Assembly (NCBI GenBank): GCA_943370385.1
Contig: CALRQT020000004.1
Coordinates: forward strand, 62,001 to 126,000
Origin: BAIKAL-G1 sp943370385
GTDB lineage: Bacteria; Cyanobacteriota; Cyanobacteriia; PCC-6307; Cyanobiaceae
DNA: 64,000 nt
Reading direction: 5' to 3'
How positions within the stretch are numbered: the stretch's first letter is position 1; each line of letters begins with the position of its first letter. Shown here piece by piece: positions 51,322 to 60,147 of the stretch. The position numbers were made by a program, and so were the translations under genes. The notes below the pieces were generated by a model. The model saw only the letters and a program-made list of their open reading frames with translations. It was not told where the DNA came from and did no database searches.

Positions 51322-52389
51322 TCAGAAGGGGTTCTGACGGTCGTAAAGGGCCAGGGCGTCCTCAAGGGGCCAGCGCGGCGCTACGGCCAGCTCGATGGCG
51401 CTTCGGCTGCCAGCTAGGAGCCTCTGCTCGGCTGCCACGCCAATCATGGCGGCGTTGTCGGTGCAGTAGGCCAGGGGGGCGGCGCGCCAGGCCAGGCCCA
51501 GGGTCTGGCAGCGGGCCTCCAGCAGGTTGCGCAGGCGCCGGTTGGCCGCCACCCCCCCCACCAGCACCAGTGTCTCGAGTCCCTGGTCCTTGGCACAGCG
51601 GCAGGTGCGCTCCACAAGCACCTCCGCCACCACCTGCTCGAAGCTGGCGGCCAGGTCGGCCAGCGGCAGGGCCGTGCCGGCCCCATCGGCCAGGCGTTGT
51701 TGCTCGGCCACCAGGCGCACCATGGCGGTCTTGAGGCCACTGAAGCTGAAGTCGTAGGGATGGAAGCCTCCGCTCGGCAGGGACACCCGACCCTTCGGTA
51801 GGGGGAAGCGGTCGGCCTGGCCGCCTACTGCGGCCGCCTGGATCGCCGGGCCGCCGGGATAGCCCAGCTGCAGCAGGCGCGCCACCTTGTCAAAGGCTTC
51901 GCCGGCGGCGTCATCGCGGCTGCGGGCCAGGCGGCTGTAAGCGCCTGGCCCATCGACCCGGATCAATTCGCTGTGGCCCCCACTCACCAGCAACACCAGG
52001 AAGGGACCCGGGGGCAGGGGCTCGCCCAGGTGCACCGAGCACAGGTGACCCTCCAGGTGGTGGACACCCAGGTAGGGAAGCCCGTGCAGGCGGGCCAGGG
52101 TGCGGGCGGTGACCGAGCCCACCAGTAGGGCGCCCACCAGGCCAGGGGTCACGGTGGCGGCAATCCCATCGAGGTCGGCGAAGCCCAGGCCGCTGTCGGC
52201 CATCACCTGGTCGATCAGCTGGGGCAGGGCTTCGACATGGCGGCGGGAGGCAATTTCCGGCACCACGCCCCCAAAGCGGGCGTGCTCTTCCATTTGGCTG
52301 GCCACGGCGCTGGCCAGGGGCCGTTGATCGCGCACCACGGCCGCCGCCGACTCGTCACAACTTGTTTCGAGGGCCAGAACCGTGGGCAT
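51322..52389 (-). CDS. tsaD: tRNA N6-threonylcarbamoyladenosine transferase TsaD
   Basis: A 355-residue ASKHA-fold protein: LALETSCDESAAAVV at the N-terminus, the metal-binding YLGVHHLEGHLCSVHL (HxxxH), LVLLVSGGHSEL, and ETLVLVGGVAANRRLR. It performs the final step of t6A37 modification of tRNAs reading ANN codons. The start at 52389 is the family norm; the frame upstream is not coding. It diverges from psaF across 147 bp. Confidence 0.95.
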   Translation of the reverse strand: MPTVLALETSCDESAAAVVRDQRPLASAVASQMEEHARFGGVVPEIASRRHVEALPQLIDQVMADSGLGFADLDGIAATVTPGLVGALLVGSVTARTLARLHGLPYLGVHHLEGHLCSVHLGEPLPPGPFLVLLVSGGHSELIRVDGPGAYSRLARSRDDAAGEAFDKVARLLQLGYPGGPAIQAAAVGGQADRFPLPKGRVSLPSGGFHPYDFSFSGLKTAMVRLVAEQQRLADGAGTALPLADLAASFEQVVAEVLVERTCRCAKDQGLETLVLVGGVAANRRLRNLLEARCQTLGLAWRAAPLAYCTDNAAMIGVAAEQRLLAGSRSAIELAVAPRWPLEDALALYDRQNPF

Positions 52390-52426
52390 CGCTAGTGGGG
52401 AACTCCCGTAATCTCCGCAAGAGACA

Positions 52427-52442
52427 TCCTGCCCCGGCAGGA
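52427..52442. repeat. Palindrome in the tsaD-psaF divergent region
   Basis: TCCTGCC-CC-GGCAGGA, a perfect 7-bp inverted repeat about 95 bp before the psaF start. It could be an operator or part of the psaF 5' leader; no known motif name can be given. Confidence 0.35.
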
Positions 52443-52536
52443 GAGACCTGATCTTTTGACTGGGCTTCGGCCTTGGCAAGAGACCACCGTCCGGCCCTGG
52501 CTGGACACCCCAAGAGCACCGCCAGACCCGCAGCCG

Positions 52537-53016
52537 ATGCGCCGCCTCTTCGCCGTCCTGATTTCCGCCCTGCTGATCTTCGGCTTCGCCCCCGTGGCGA
52601 AGGCTGATGTGGCAGGCCTGACCCCCTGCTCCCAGAGCGCCCGCTTCCAGCAGCGCGCCCAGGCAGCCAAAACCGACCAAGCCAAGGCCCGTTTTGCCAT
52701 GTACAGCCAGGCTGTGTGTGGTGCCGATGGCCTGCCCCACCTGATCGTGGATGGCCGCTGGAGCCATGCCGGTGACTTCGTGATCCCTGGCATTGCTTTC
52801 CTCTACATCGCTGGCACGATCGGCTGGGCCGGCCGGGGCTATCTCCAGGCCGTGCGCGGTGACAAGGACGCCACGATGAAAGAGATCCAGATCGATCTGC
52901 CCCTGGCCTTCAAGAGCACCCTGGCTGCAGCCACCTGGCCCCTGGCCGCCTTCGGTGAGCTCACCAGCGGCAAGCTGACAGAGGCCGACAGCAAGGTCAC
53001 CATTTCGCCCCGCTGA
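52537..53016 (+). CDS. psaF: Photosystem I reaction centre subunit III (PsaF)
   Basis: A 159-residue PSI subunit with a cleavable signal (LFAVLISALLIFGFAPVAKA then DVAGLTPC), the paired lumenal cysteines (LTPCSQS and YSQAVCGADG), the transmembrane helix GDFVIPGIAFLYIAGTIGWAG and the C-terminal ATWPLAAFGELTSGKL. In cyanobacteria PsaF sits at the lumenal side near PsaJ. Typical psaF-psaJ arrangement, 83 bp apart. Confidence 0.97.
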   Translation: MRRLFAVLISALLIFGFAPVAKADVAGLTPCSQSARFQQRAQAAKTDQAKARFAMYSQAVCGADGLPHLIVDGRWSHAGDFVIPGIAFLYIAGTIGWAGRGYLQAVRGDKDATMKEIQIDLPLAFKSTLAAATWPLAAFGELTSGKLTEADSKVTISPR

Positions 53017-53099
53017 TCTGATCTGAATTCAGGTCAACCCAAGGCTGCCTGCCAGGTGTCAGGCAGCACAAGCTTCCCTAACTGTTTCGGCTTTCTGTC

Positions 53100-53216
53100 A
53101 TGAAAAAATTCCTGACCACCGCTCCGGTGTTCGCCGCCATCTGGTTCGGAGTCACTGCCGGCATCCTGATCGAATTCAACCGTTTCTTCCCCGACCTGCT
53201 CTTCCATCCCCTCTGA
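53100..53216 (+). CDS. psaJ: Photosystem I subunit IX (PsaJ)
   Basis: A 38-residue single-span protein reading MKKFLTTAPVFAAIWFGV, then TAGILIEFNRFFPDLL and a PL end, the standard PsaJ sequence. It stabilises PsaF in PSI. Co-transcribed with psaF and followed after 32 bp by a strong terminator. Confidence 0.96.
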   Translation: MKKFLTTAPVFAAIWFGVTAGILIEFNRFFPDLLFHPL

Positions 53217-53248
53217 GCATGAGAGTCGGAGTCTGGATTCAGGAACGA

Positions 53249-53272
53249 AGCGGCCCATGGGGCCGCTTTTTT
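53249..53272 (+). terminator. Intrinsic terminator of psaF-psaJ
   Basis: Stem AGCGGCCC / GGGGCCGCT with an ATG-containing loop, followed by a run of six T. Clear rho-independent terminator of the psaFJ operon. Confidence 0.88.
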
Positions 53273-53365
53273 ATTGGCTGTGTCGATCGGGGGGCGAGGG
53301 GGATCGACCGACCCAGCAGGGCCGGTGAGCCCAAATGACCTTCTAAAACAAATGACCTTGGCAGC

Positions 53366-53932
53366 TCAGGCCAGGCCCATCAACCGTTCCAGTTCGGCTA
53401 CCCCGGCATCGAGATCGCCATTCACTAGCACCGCATCAAATTCCCCTTCCGCCTCCAGCTCCACCCGGGCCCGCTCCAGACGCCGGCGGATGGCCTCTTC
53501 GCTGTCGGTGCCGCGGCCCCGGATCCGCCGCTCCAGTTCCTCAAAGGAGGGGGGCTTGATAAAGATCTGAAAGCCCTCCGGGAAGCTGCGCCGCACCTGG
53601 CGCGCCCCCTCCAGTTCGATCTCCAGCAGCACCGGCCGGCCCCCATCGAGCTGCTCCTGCACCGGCTGGCGCGGCGTGCCGTAGCAATGGCCCGCGAATT
53701 CGGCCCACTCGAGCAGGCCGCCAGCAGCGACGCGTTCGTCGAAGTCTTCGCGGCTGAGGAAGAAATAGTGCTCCCGATCGCGTTCGCCGCTGCGGGGCGA
53801 ACGGGTGGTGGCTGAGATCGAGAGCCAGATCGCAGGCTGGCGTTGGCGCAGGGCCGCCACCAGGGTGCCCTTGCCCACACCGCTGGGGCCGGTGATCACG
53901 GTCAACCGGCCGGGGGGGGGAACCATCACCAT
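53366..53932 (-). CDS. gmk: Guanylate kinase
   Basis: A 188-residue kinase converting GMP to GDP: P-loop GPSGVGKGTLV at the N-terminus, SATTRSPRSGERDREHYFF (GMP-binding), LLEWAEFAGHCYGTPRQPV, and IFIKPPSFEELERRIRGRG, then a lid with RLERARVELE. The ATG at 53932 begins shortly before the first strand; an ATG 24 bp upstream is an alternative. Convergent to psaJ and divergent from the NFACT gene. Confidence 0.94.
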   Translation of the reverse strand: MVMVPPPGRLTVITGPSGVGKGTLVAALRQRQPAIWLSISATTRSPRSGERDREHYFFLSREDFDERVAAGGLLEWAEFAGHCYGTPRQPVQEQLDGGRPVLLEIELEGARQVRRSFPEGFQIFIKPPSFEELERRIRGRGTDSEEAIRRRLERARVELEAEGEFDAVLVNGDLDAGVAELERLMGLA

Positions 53933-54019
53933 CGGACGATCACCTCGGCGCTCCAACGATCGGCCTGCAGAGTAGGAGCCGCCTTTCCCGCCGGCGTCCT
54001 GCCGCCTCCATGCTCCCTG

Positions 54020-54096
54020 AGTCGCCGGTCCCTGGGTCGCCGGTCCTTGAGTCGCCGGTCACCGTGTCGCTGGTGACCGTGTCGCCGGTGACCGCC
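54020..54096 (+). repeat. Imperfect tandem repeat upstream of the NFACT gene
   Basis: About six degenerate copies of GTCGCCGGTCCCTG / GTCGCCGGTGACC-type units between gmk and the NFACT start. They could be leader DNA or, if an ATG at 54010 is used, would encode a repetitive SPV-rich extension. Confidence 0.6.
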
Positions 54097-54108
54097 CCGC
54101 TCCAGGCC

Positions 54109-56130
54109 ATGGACCTCACCACCCTGCGGGCCGTGCTGGCGGAGCTGCGGCCCCTCTTGCTGCCGAGCCGGTTTGAGAAGGCCCAGCAGAGCGATGGCCA
54201 GACCCTGCAACTCGGTTTCCGCAGCCTCGTCGGCCGCCACTGGCTCGAACTGAGTTGGCAGGCCGAAGCACCCAGTCTGCTGGCGATCGCCCCGCCCCCC
54301 CGAGCTGGCGATGGCAGCACCCTGGCCCAGCAGGTGCAACACGGCCTCTCGGGCCTGGCCCTGGTGGGGTTGCATCAGGAGGGCATGGAACGGGTGGTGG
54401 AGCTGCAGTTCGCGACCCGGCCCGGGGACCCGGTCTGCCGGCGCCTGGTGTTGGAGCTGATGGGCCGCCACAGCAACCTGTTTGTGCTCGATGGCCAGGG
54501 GCGGGTCACCGGGGCCGGTCGCCAGGTGCGCGAGCAGCAGTCCCGCCTGCGGCCGATCGGCAGCGGCGACGCCTACCTGCCGCCGCCGCCGGCCCGGGGG
54601 CAACCGCCCCGGGCCGGCGAGTCCTACGCCGATTGGCGGCGGCGGTTGAGCCTGGTGCCTGTGGCCCTGGGGCGGGCCCTGCGCGAGGCCTACCAGGGCA
54701 TCAGCCCGGCCCTGGCCCTGCAACTGGCCGGCGACCAGCCCCAGCTGGCGGCGGAGCTGCTGGCCCGTCCCGTCGACCAGTTGGCCGAGCTGGAGTGGCA
54801 GCAGCTGCATCGCCGTTGGCAGCGCTGGCTGGCGGTGTTGGCGAGCGAGGCCTTTGCGCTCAGCCCCGGCCTGGCCACGGCCTACCGCTGCTGGCAGGAG
54901 GCCCCCGAGCCGGCTGCGGAAGCGGAGCGCCTGCAGCCTGCGGCGACTGAGCCGTTGGCCACCAACCCCCAGACAAGCCAGCGGCAGGAGAACCAGCTGC
55001 AGGCCAGTCCGCTGGGGACCCGCCAGGCCCAGCTCAGCCAGGCCTCGGTCAGTCAGCCCCTTGAGATCAATCTGTTCCTAGCGGACTACCACCGGCGTCT
55101 CCTGGACGGCCGCCGCCTGCAACAACGCTCCCAAACCCTGCGCCTTCGCCTGCAGCAGGCCCTGGCCAAGGAGCAGGCCCAATGCCGGCAGCAGCAGGAG
55201 CGGCTCGACCAGGTGGAGGGCAGTGGCGCCCTGCAGGGCCAGGCCGATGCCCTGCTCTGTTTGGCCGATCCCAGCCGGGAGCAGGTGGCTGAAGCCCAGG
55301 CCCTCTATCGCCGCGCCCGCAAACTGCGGCGCTCGGTGGCGGCGATCACCCCCCGGATCGGGGCCCACCAGCAGCGGATCGACCAGCTCGAGGCGAGCCT
55401 CACCTACCTCGACCAGTTGCTGTTAGCGGAGGAGGGCTCCTCGGCGCTGGCCCCCTCCCAGGCGACAGGCCAAGCCCCTGGGCTGGGCTCGGGCCCGCTG
55501 CTGGCCCAGCTCGAGGAGCTGGAACTCGATAGCCAGAGCCTGCTGGCGCCCCGGCTGGGCAACCGCCGCCAACGGCGTTCCGGCAGCGCTCCGCCCGCGT
55601 CCGGCCAGGTCCAGCCCCTCGAACTGGAGCTGGCCAGTGGCCTGCGCGTGCAAGTGGGCCGCAACCACCGCCAGAACGCCTGGATCAGCCTGCAGCAGGC
55701 CCGCCGTGGCGACCTCTGGTTCCATGCCCAGGAATGTCCCGGTAGCCATGTGGTGTTGAAGACCTCGGTCGCTCCTGGGGGCGAGGGCGATCTCCAGGCC
55801 GCCGCCGATCTGGCCGCCCACTTCAGCCGGGCCCGGGGCAACCGCCGCGTGGCAGTGGTGATGGTCGACACCGACCAGCTACAGCGCATCCCCGGCGCCG
55901 GTCCTGGCACCGTGCGCCACCGCGGTGGCGAGGTGCTGTGGGCAGACCCGCAGCGGGCGGCCAGCCTGCTGATCGCGTTGGCGGAGCGCGCCGATCGCCC
56001 GACGCCTAGCGAGTCCACCCCCAAGGCCCCTCCAGCTCAGGCCACCCAAACTCAAGCCACCCCAATTCAGGCTGCTGCCCTGCCCAAGGCCGGGGGGCTG
56101 CCTAGCCTCGGCCCAGCGCCGAAGCCATGA
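54109..56130 (+). CDS. NFACT family protein (Rqc2/RqcH-like)
   Basis: A 673-residue protein: NFACT-N domain (DLTTLRAVLAELRPLLLPSR, GRHSNLFVLDGQGRV), helix-hairpin-helix region, a long coiled coil (about 330-450), and NFACT-R (DLWFHAQECPGSHVVLKT, VVMVDTDQLQRI). Bacterial members (RqcH, or FbpA/PavA in Firmicutes) bind obstructed 50S subunits and add alanine tails to stalled chains; surface fibronectin-binding has also been claimed. The start at 54109 is where homology begins. Stop overlaps tatC by 4 bp. Confidence 0.87.
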   Translation: MDLTTLRAVLAELRPLLLPSRFEKAQQSDGQTLQLGFRSLVGRHWLELSWQAEAPSLLAIAPPPRAGDGSTLAQQVQHGLSGLALVGLHQEGMERVVELQFATRPGDPVCRRLVLELMGRHSNLFVLDGQGRVTGAGRQVREQQSRLRPIGSGDAYLPPPPARGQPPRAGESYADWRRRLSLVPVALGRALREAYQGISPALALQLAGDQPQLAAELLARPVDQLAELEWQQLHRRWQRWLAVLASEAFALSPGLATAYRCWQEAPEPAAEAERLQPAATEPLATNPQTSQRQENQLQASPLGTRQAQLSQASVSQPLEINLFLADYHRRLLDGRRLQQRSQTLRLRLQQALAKEQAQCRQQQERLDQVEGSGALQGQADALLCLADPSREQVAEAQALYRRARKLRRSVAAITPRIGAHQQRIDQLEASLTYLDQLLLAEEGSSALAPSQATGQAPGLGSGPLLAQLEELELDSQSLLAPRLGNRRQRRSGSAPPASGQVQPLELELASGLRVQVGRNHRQNAWISLQQARRGDLWFHAQECPGSHVVLKTSVAPGGEGDLQAAADLAAHFSRARGNRRVAVVMVDTDQLQRIPGAGPGTVRHRGGEVLWADPQRAASLLIALAERADRPTPSESTPKAPPAQATQTQATPIQAAALPKAGGLPSLGPAPKP

Positions 56131-57032
56131 GCGACACCCCACCCCAGCCCCCCGCCGGCCAGCCGATGGCCCCGCCCGCCCCGATACGGGTCGGGCGCCC
56201 CATTGCCGGCAGCGAGGGCCAGTCCGTCGGAGCGGTTGATCGTTACGACGGCACCACCCAGGGGGAGGACGCTGGGATTGACCAGGCGAACGCGTCGGCC
56301 CAGGACGAGTTCCCCGCCGAGGTGGAGATGAGCCTGGTGGATCACCTGGAGGAATTGCGCCGTCGGGTGTTGCGCAGCCTGTTGGCGGTGGTTGGGGCGG
56401 CTGCGGGCTGCCTGCTGCTGGTGCGGCCGCTGGTGCGCCTGCTGGAACAACCCGCCCAAGGCATCCATTTCCTGCAGCTGGCGCCTGGGGAGTTCCTGTT
56501 TGTGTCCTTCAAGGTGGCGGGCTATGCCGGCCTGAGCCTGGCCCTGCCCTACGTCTTGTACGAGGGGTTGTGTTTTGTGCTGCCAGGCCTGAGTCGCCGT
56601 GAACGGCGCCTGGTGGCTCCGGCCGTAGCAGGCTCGGCCCTGTTGTTTCTGGCCGGCCTGGCCTTTGCCTGGTGGGCCCTGGTGCCTGCCGCCCTCAATT
56701 TCCTCGTGAACTACGGCGCCGATGTGGTGGAGCCGCTGTGGTCGATTGAGCGCTATTTGGATTTCGTGCTGTTGCTGATGGTGGCCACTGCCCTTGCCTT
56801 CCAGTTGCCCGTGCTGCAGCTGCTGCTGGCGGCCCTGGGGTTGGTGCGGGCTAGGGCGATGCTTTCGGCCTGGCGCTGGGTGGTGCTGCTCGCCGCCCTG
56901 GCCGGCGCCGTGCTCACCCCCTCCACCGATCCGGTAACGATGCTGCTGCTCACAGGCGCGATCACGGCCCTCTATCTGGTGGGGGTTGGTCTGGCGTCCC
57001 TGGTTTCAGGCCTGCGCCCCTCGGCCGCCTGA
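56127..57032 (+). CDS. tatC: Sec-independent protein translocase TatC
   Basis: A 301-residue six-helix membrane protein: MSLVDHLEELRRRVLRSLL at the cytoplasmic entry (twin-arginine recognition), FKVAGYAGLSLALPYVLYEG, PGLSRRERR, and LTPSTDPVTMLLL near the end. An N-terminal extension of about 65 Pro/Asp-rich residues is unusual compared with the family (about 250). It exports folded proteins, including the Rieske protein encoded shortly downstream. Confidence 0.94.
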   Translation: MSDTPPQPPAGQPMAPPAPIRVGRPIAGSEGQSVGAVDRYDGTTQGEDAGIDQANASAQDEFPAEVEMSLVDHLEELRRRVLRSLLAVVGAAAGCLLLVRPLVRLLEQPAQGIHFLQLAPGEFLFVSFKVAGYAGLSLALPYVLYEGLCFVLPGLSRRERRLVAPAVAGSALLFLAGLAFAWWALVPAALNFLVNYGADVVEPLWSIERYLDFVLLLMVATALAFQLPVLQLLLAALGLVRARAMLSAWRWVVLLAALAGAVLTPSTDPVTMLLLTGAITALYLVGVGLASLVSGLRPSAA

Positions 57033-57136
57033 CCCGGCCTGGGCTGAAGCACCGGGGGCTCCTCCAGAGCCAGGCTGCCCAGGCGGGGCAATCGAGCCGC
57101 TGGATTGCTGATCCAGGCCCCTGGATCGCCCAAGCC

Positions 57137-57493
57137 CTAGAGCAGAAACTCGCTGGCCCGGCCGGGGGGCAACTCCAGGGGCAGGCTCATGGCCTTGCCG
57201 AGGCGGGGCCGATCGGTGGTGCTGTTGAGCCAGTCGCGCACCTGGGTCGCCACCCCCAGGCCATTGAGGCTGGCCACCAGGTCGGCCAGCCTGGCGCCGT
57301 AGGCCTCGGCATCAAGCGGAAAGGACTGCTGCTCCAGATAGGCCCACATCACCTGCAGATAGAGGCGGCCGCGGCGCTGCACCAGCTGCAGGTCGTAGGA
57401 GGCCTTCCAGCGGCGACGCAGGGTGGCTAGCAACTCCTCGGCGCTGAGGGGTTCGCCGCTGGGCGGTGGGCCGGCTGGGGCGGGGGACGTCAA
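57137..57493 (-). CDS. DUF3067 family protein
   Basis: A 118-residue soluble protein with SAEELLATLRRRWKASYDLQ, RGRLYLQVMWAYLEQQSFPL, LASLNGLGVATQVRDWL and a PGRASEFLL end, which I recognise as the cyanobacteria/plastid DUF3067 family. It commonly neighbours tatC and petC, which may hint at a b6f- or Tat-related role, though none is shown. The TTG start is a best guess because no ATG fits. Confidence 0.75.
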   Translation of the reverse strand: MTSPAPAGPPPSGEPLSAEELLATLRRRWKASYDLQLVQRRGRLYLQVMWAYLEQQSFPLDAEAYGARLADLVASLNGLGVATQVRDWLNSTTDRPRLGKAMSLPLELPPGRASEFLL

Positions 57494-57715
57494 AGCGTGA
57501 TGGGGGGCGAGCGGGTGGCGAGTGGGGTAGGGCCTGGTCAGGCCCCAACCTCCTGGGGCGGCCCCAAAGCCGTTGGCGCAGGGCCTCTGGCCAGGGCATC
57601 TCGCAACAGCATGTTGCAGCGTTAGGCCAGAACCCAGGCGGCAGCAAGCGTCCGGGCCGGGGCAAGGTTCATAATGGTCGCCACGTTGCTTCGGCATCCA
57701 GGAACGCCACCCCGT

Positions 57716-58252
57716 ATGACCCAGATCCCAGCGAGCGATGTTCCCGGAATGGGTCGTCGGCAGTTCATGAATCTGCTGACCTTCGGGTCGGTCACCGGCG
57801 TGGCCCTGGGGGCCCTCTACCCCGTCGTCAGCTACTTCATCCCCCCCCGGGCCGCCGGTGGTGGCGGCGGCACCACCGCCAAGGACGAGCTCGGCAACAC
57901 CGTCACGGCCACGGGCTGGCTCAGCACCCACAAGGAGGGTGATCGCAGCCTGGTCCAGGGCCTGAAGGGCGATCCCACCTATCTGATCGTCGAGGGCGAA
58001 GACGCGATCGGCAGCTACGGCATCAACGCCATCTGCACCCACCTGGGCTGCGTGGTGCCTTGGAACAGCGGCGCCAACAAGTTCATGTGCCCCTGCCATG
58101 GCAGCCAGTACGACGCCACCGGCAAGGTGGTGCGCGGTCCAGCTCCCCTCTCCCTGGCCCTGGCCCACGTGAGCGTCGACAGCGACAACGTGTTCCTCAG
58201 CCAGTGGAGCGAGACCGATTTCCGCACCGGCGACAAGCCCTGGTGGGCCTGA
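57716..58252 (+). CDS. petC: Cytochrome b6f Rieske iron-sulfur subunit
   Basis: A 178-residue Rieske protein: cytoplasmic N-terminus with GRRQFMNLLTFGSVTGVA (twin-arginine signal-anchor), a Gly-rich hinge, and the cluster motifs CTHLGC and CPCHGSQYD. It transfers electrons from plastoquinol to cytochrome f. The downstream petA starts 38 bp later, forming the conserved petCA operon. The GRRQF motif fits delivery by the TatC encoded nearby. Confidence 0.97.
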   Translation: MTQIPASDVPGMGRRQFMNLLTFGSVTGVALGALYPVVSYFIPPRAAGGGGGTTAKDELGNTVTATGWLSTHKEGDRSLVQGLKGDPTYLIVEGEDAIGSYGINAICTHLGCVVPWNSGANKFMCPCHGSQYDATGKVVRGPAPLSLALAHVSVDSDNVFLSQWSETDFRTGDKPWWA

Positions 58253-58290
58253 GTTTTTCCCCTGTCATTCCTCCCCCCGCCGCCAGCCCC

Positions 58291-59223
58291 ATGCGTCGCC
58301 TACTCACCCTGCTGCTGAGCTCCGCCCTGGCCTTCAGCGCCCTGCTCTTCGCCCCCCAGGCCAGCTGGGCCTACCCCTTCTGGGCCCAGCAGAACTACGA
58401 CAGCCCCCGGGAAGCCACCGGCAAGCTGGTTTGTGCAAACTGCCACCTGGCCAAGAAAACCACCCAGGTGGAAGTGCCCCAGGCCGTCTTCCCCGATTCC
58501 GTCTTCAAGGCGGTGGTCAAGATTCCCTATGACACCTCGATCCAGCAGGTGGCTGGCGATGGCAGTGCGGCGGGCCTGAATGTGGGTGCCGTGCTGATGC
58601 TCCCCGATGGCTTCAAGCTCGCCCCCGCCGATCGCCTCAGCGATGAGCTGAAGGAAGAAACCGCCGGCGTCTATGTCACCCAGTGGAGTGACGACCAGCC
58701 CAACATCCTGCTGGTCGGACCGATCTCCGGTGACCAGCACCAGGAGATCGTCTTCCCGATCCTTTCCCCCGATCCCGGCAGCGACAGCGCCATCCACTTC
58801 GGCAAGTACCAACTGCATGTGGGCGGTAACCGGGGCCGCGGCCAGGTGTATCCCACCGGTGAGAAGAGCAATAACGGCGTCTTCAACGCTTCTGTTGCTG
58901 GCACCGTGGCCTCGATCACCCCGGGTGAGAACGGCGCCACCGTGGTGGCCATCACCACGGCCGATGGCAGCAGCGTGAGCGACACGATTCCCGCGGGCCC
59001 CACGGTGAAAGTGGCCGTGGGCGAGGCCGTGGTGGCCGGCGCTCCGATCACCAACGATCCCAACGTCGGTGGCTTCGGTCAGATCGATGCCGAGGTGGTT
59101 CTCCAGAACCCCGTGCGCATCTACGGCATGTTGGCCTTCTTTGCCGCCGTGGCCCTGGCCCAGATCATGCTGGTTCTGAAGAAGCGTCAGATCGAAAAAG
59201 TGCAGGCCTTCGAAGGCGTTTGA
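58291..59223 (+). CDS. petA: Cytochrome f (apocytochrome)
   Basis: A 310-residue precursor: signal peptide ending ASWA, so mature cytochrome f starts YPFWAQQNY with Tyr1 as axial haem ligand, then haem motif CANCH, the large lumenal beta domain, and a C-terminal transmembrane anchor (FFAAVALAQIMLVLKKRQIE). It passes electrons from the Rieske protein to plastocyanin or cytochrome c6. Stop overlaps the lgt start by 1 bp. Confidence 0.98.
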   Translation: MRRLLTLLLSSALAFSALLFAPQASWAYPFWAQQNYDSPREATGKLVCANCHLAKKTTQVEVPQAVFPDSVFKAVVKIPYDTSIQQVAGDGSAAGLNVGAVLMLPDGFKLAPADRLSDELKEETAGVYVTQWSDDQPNILLVGPISGDQHQEIVFPILSPDPGSDSAIHFGKYQLHVGGNRGRGQVYPTGEKSNNGVFNASVAGTVASITPGENGATVVAITTADGSSVSDTIPAGPTVKVAVGEAVVAGAPITNDPNVGGFGQIDAEVVLQNPVRIYGMLAFFAAVALAQIMLVLKKRQIEKVQAFEGV

Positions 59224-60101
59224 TGCCCCCTGCCTTGGCCTTGGCCGTGTTTACATCCCCCGGGCCCCTGCTGTTTCAGCTGGGGCCCTTTTCCCTGCGC
59301 TGGTATGGCCTGCTGATTGCCCTGGCCGTGCTGCTTGGGCTGGTGCTCTCCAGCCAGCTGGGCAAGCGCCGCGGCATTGATCCGGCCCTCATCGCTGACC
59401 TGCTGCCGATCCTGGTGCTCTCGGCGGTGGTGGGTGCCCGCGCCTACTACGTGTTGTTTGAGTGGCGCCAATACCAATTCAATTGGTTGGAGGCGATTGC
59501 CGTTTGGCGCGGTGGCATCGCCATCCATGGCGCCCTGATCGGCGGAACCCTGGCGGTGATCCTCTATTGCCGCTGGCGCAAACTCGCCTTCTGGAACCTG
59601 CTCGATGTGTTGGTGCCCTCGGTGGCCCTGGGCCAGGCGATCGGCCGTTGGGGCAACTTCTTCAATTCCGAAGCCTTTGGCCTGCCCACCGACCTGCCCT
59701 GGAAGCTCAAGATCCCCGGCTGGATCGCCACGGCCGCCGGCTTTCCCAACGACCAGTATTTCCACCCCACCTTCCTCTACGAATCCCTTTGGAACTTGGG
59801 GGTGCTGGCCCTGCTCCTGGTCCTTTTTAGCCTCGGACTTCGGGGCCGTATTGCCCTGCCGGCCGGAGCCCTGAGTTGCGTTTACCTGCTGACCTACAGC
59901 AGTGGCCGCCTTTGGATCGAGGGGTTGCGCATAGACCCCCTCTGCCTGATTGGCACCCCCCCCTTCTGCACCGGTGGCCTGCGCATGGCCCAGCTGATGA
60001 GCCTGGCCCTGATGGCCCTCGGCGGCTTCGGCCTCTGGTGGCTCTACGGCCGCCATCGGGCCCTCCCCGATCCCGCAGTCCCCGTTCGCCCAGGCTCCTA
60101 G
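59223..60101 (+). CDS. lgt: Prolipoprotein diacylglyceryl transferase
   Basis: A 292-residue polytopic enzyme that attaches diacylglycerol to the lipobox cysteine of prolipoproteins, such as the binding proteins in this window. Visible: FSLRWYGLLIALAVLLG, GARAYYVLFEW, IHGALIGG with the essential His, and the Lgt signature IGRWGNFFNSEAFG, then HPTFLYESLWN. ATG directly follows petA with TGATG overlap. Confidence 0.95.
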   Translation: MPPALALAVFTSPGPLLFQLGPFSLRWYGLLIALAVLLGLVLSSQLGKRRGIDPALIADLLPILVLSAVVGARAYYVLFEWRQYQFNWLEAIAVWRGGIAIHGALIGGTLAVILYCRWRKLAFWNLLDVLVPSVALGQAIGRWGNFFNSEAFGLPTDLPWKLKIPGWIATAAGFPNDQYFHPTFLYESLWNLGVLALLLVLFSLGLRGRIALPAGALSCVYLLTYSSGRLWIEGLRIDPLCLIGTPPFCTGGLRMAQLMSLALMALGGFGLWWLYGRHRALPDPAVPVRPGS

Positions 60102-60147
60102 GGCCGACCCTGAGGCCTGCCTAATTCGAACCGTTTGGAGCGGAACC

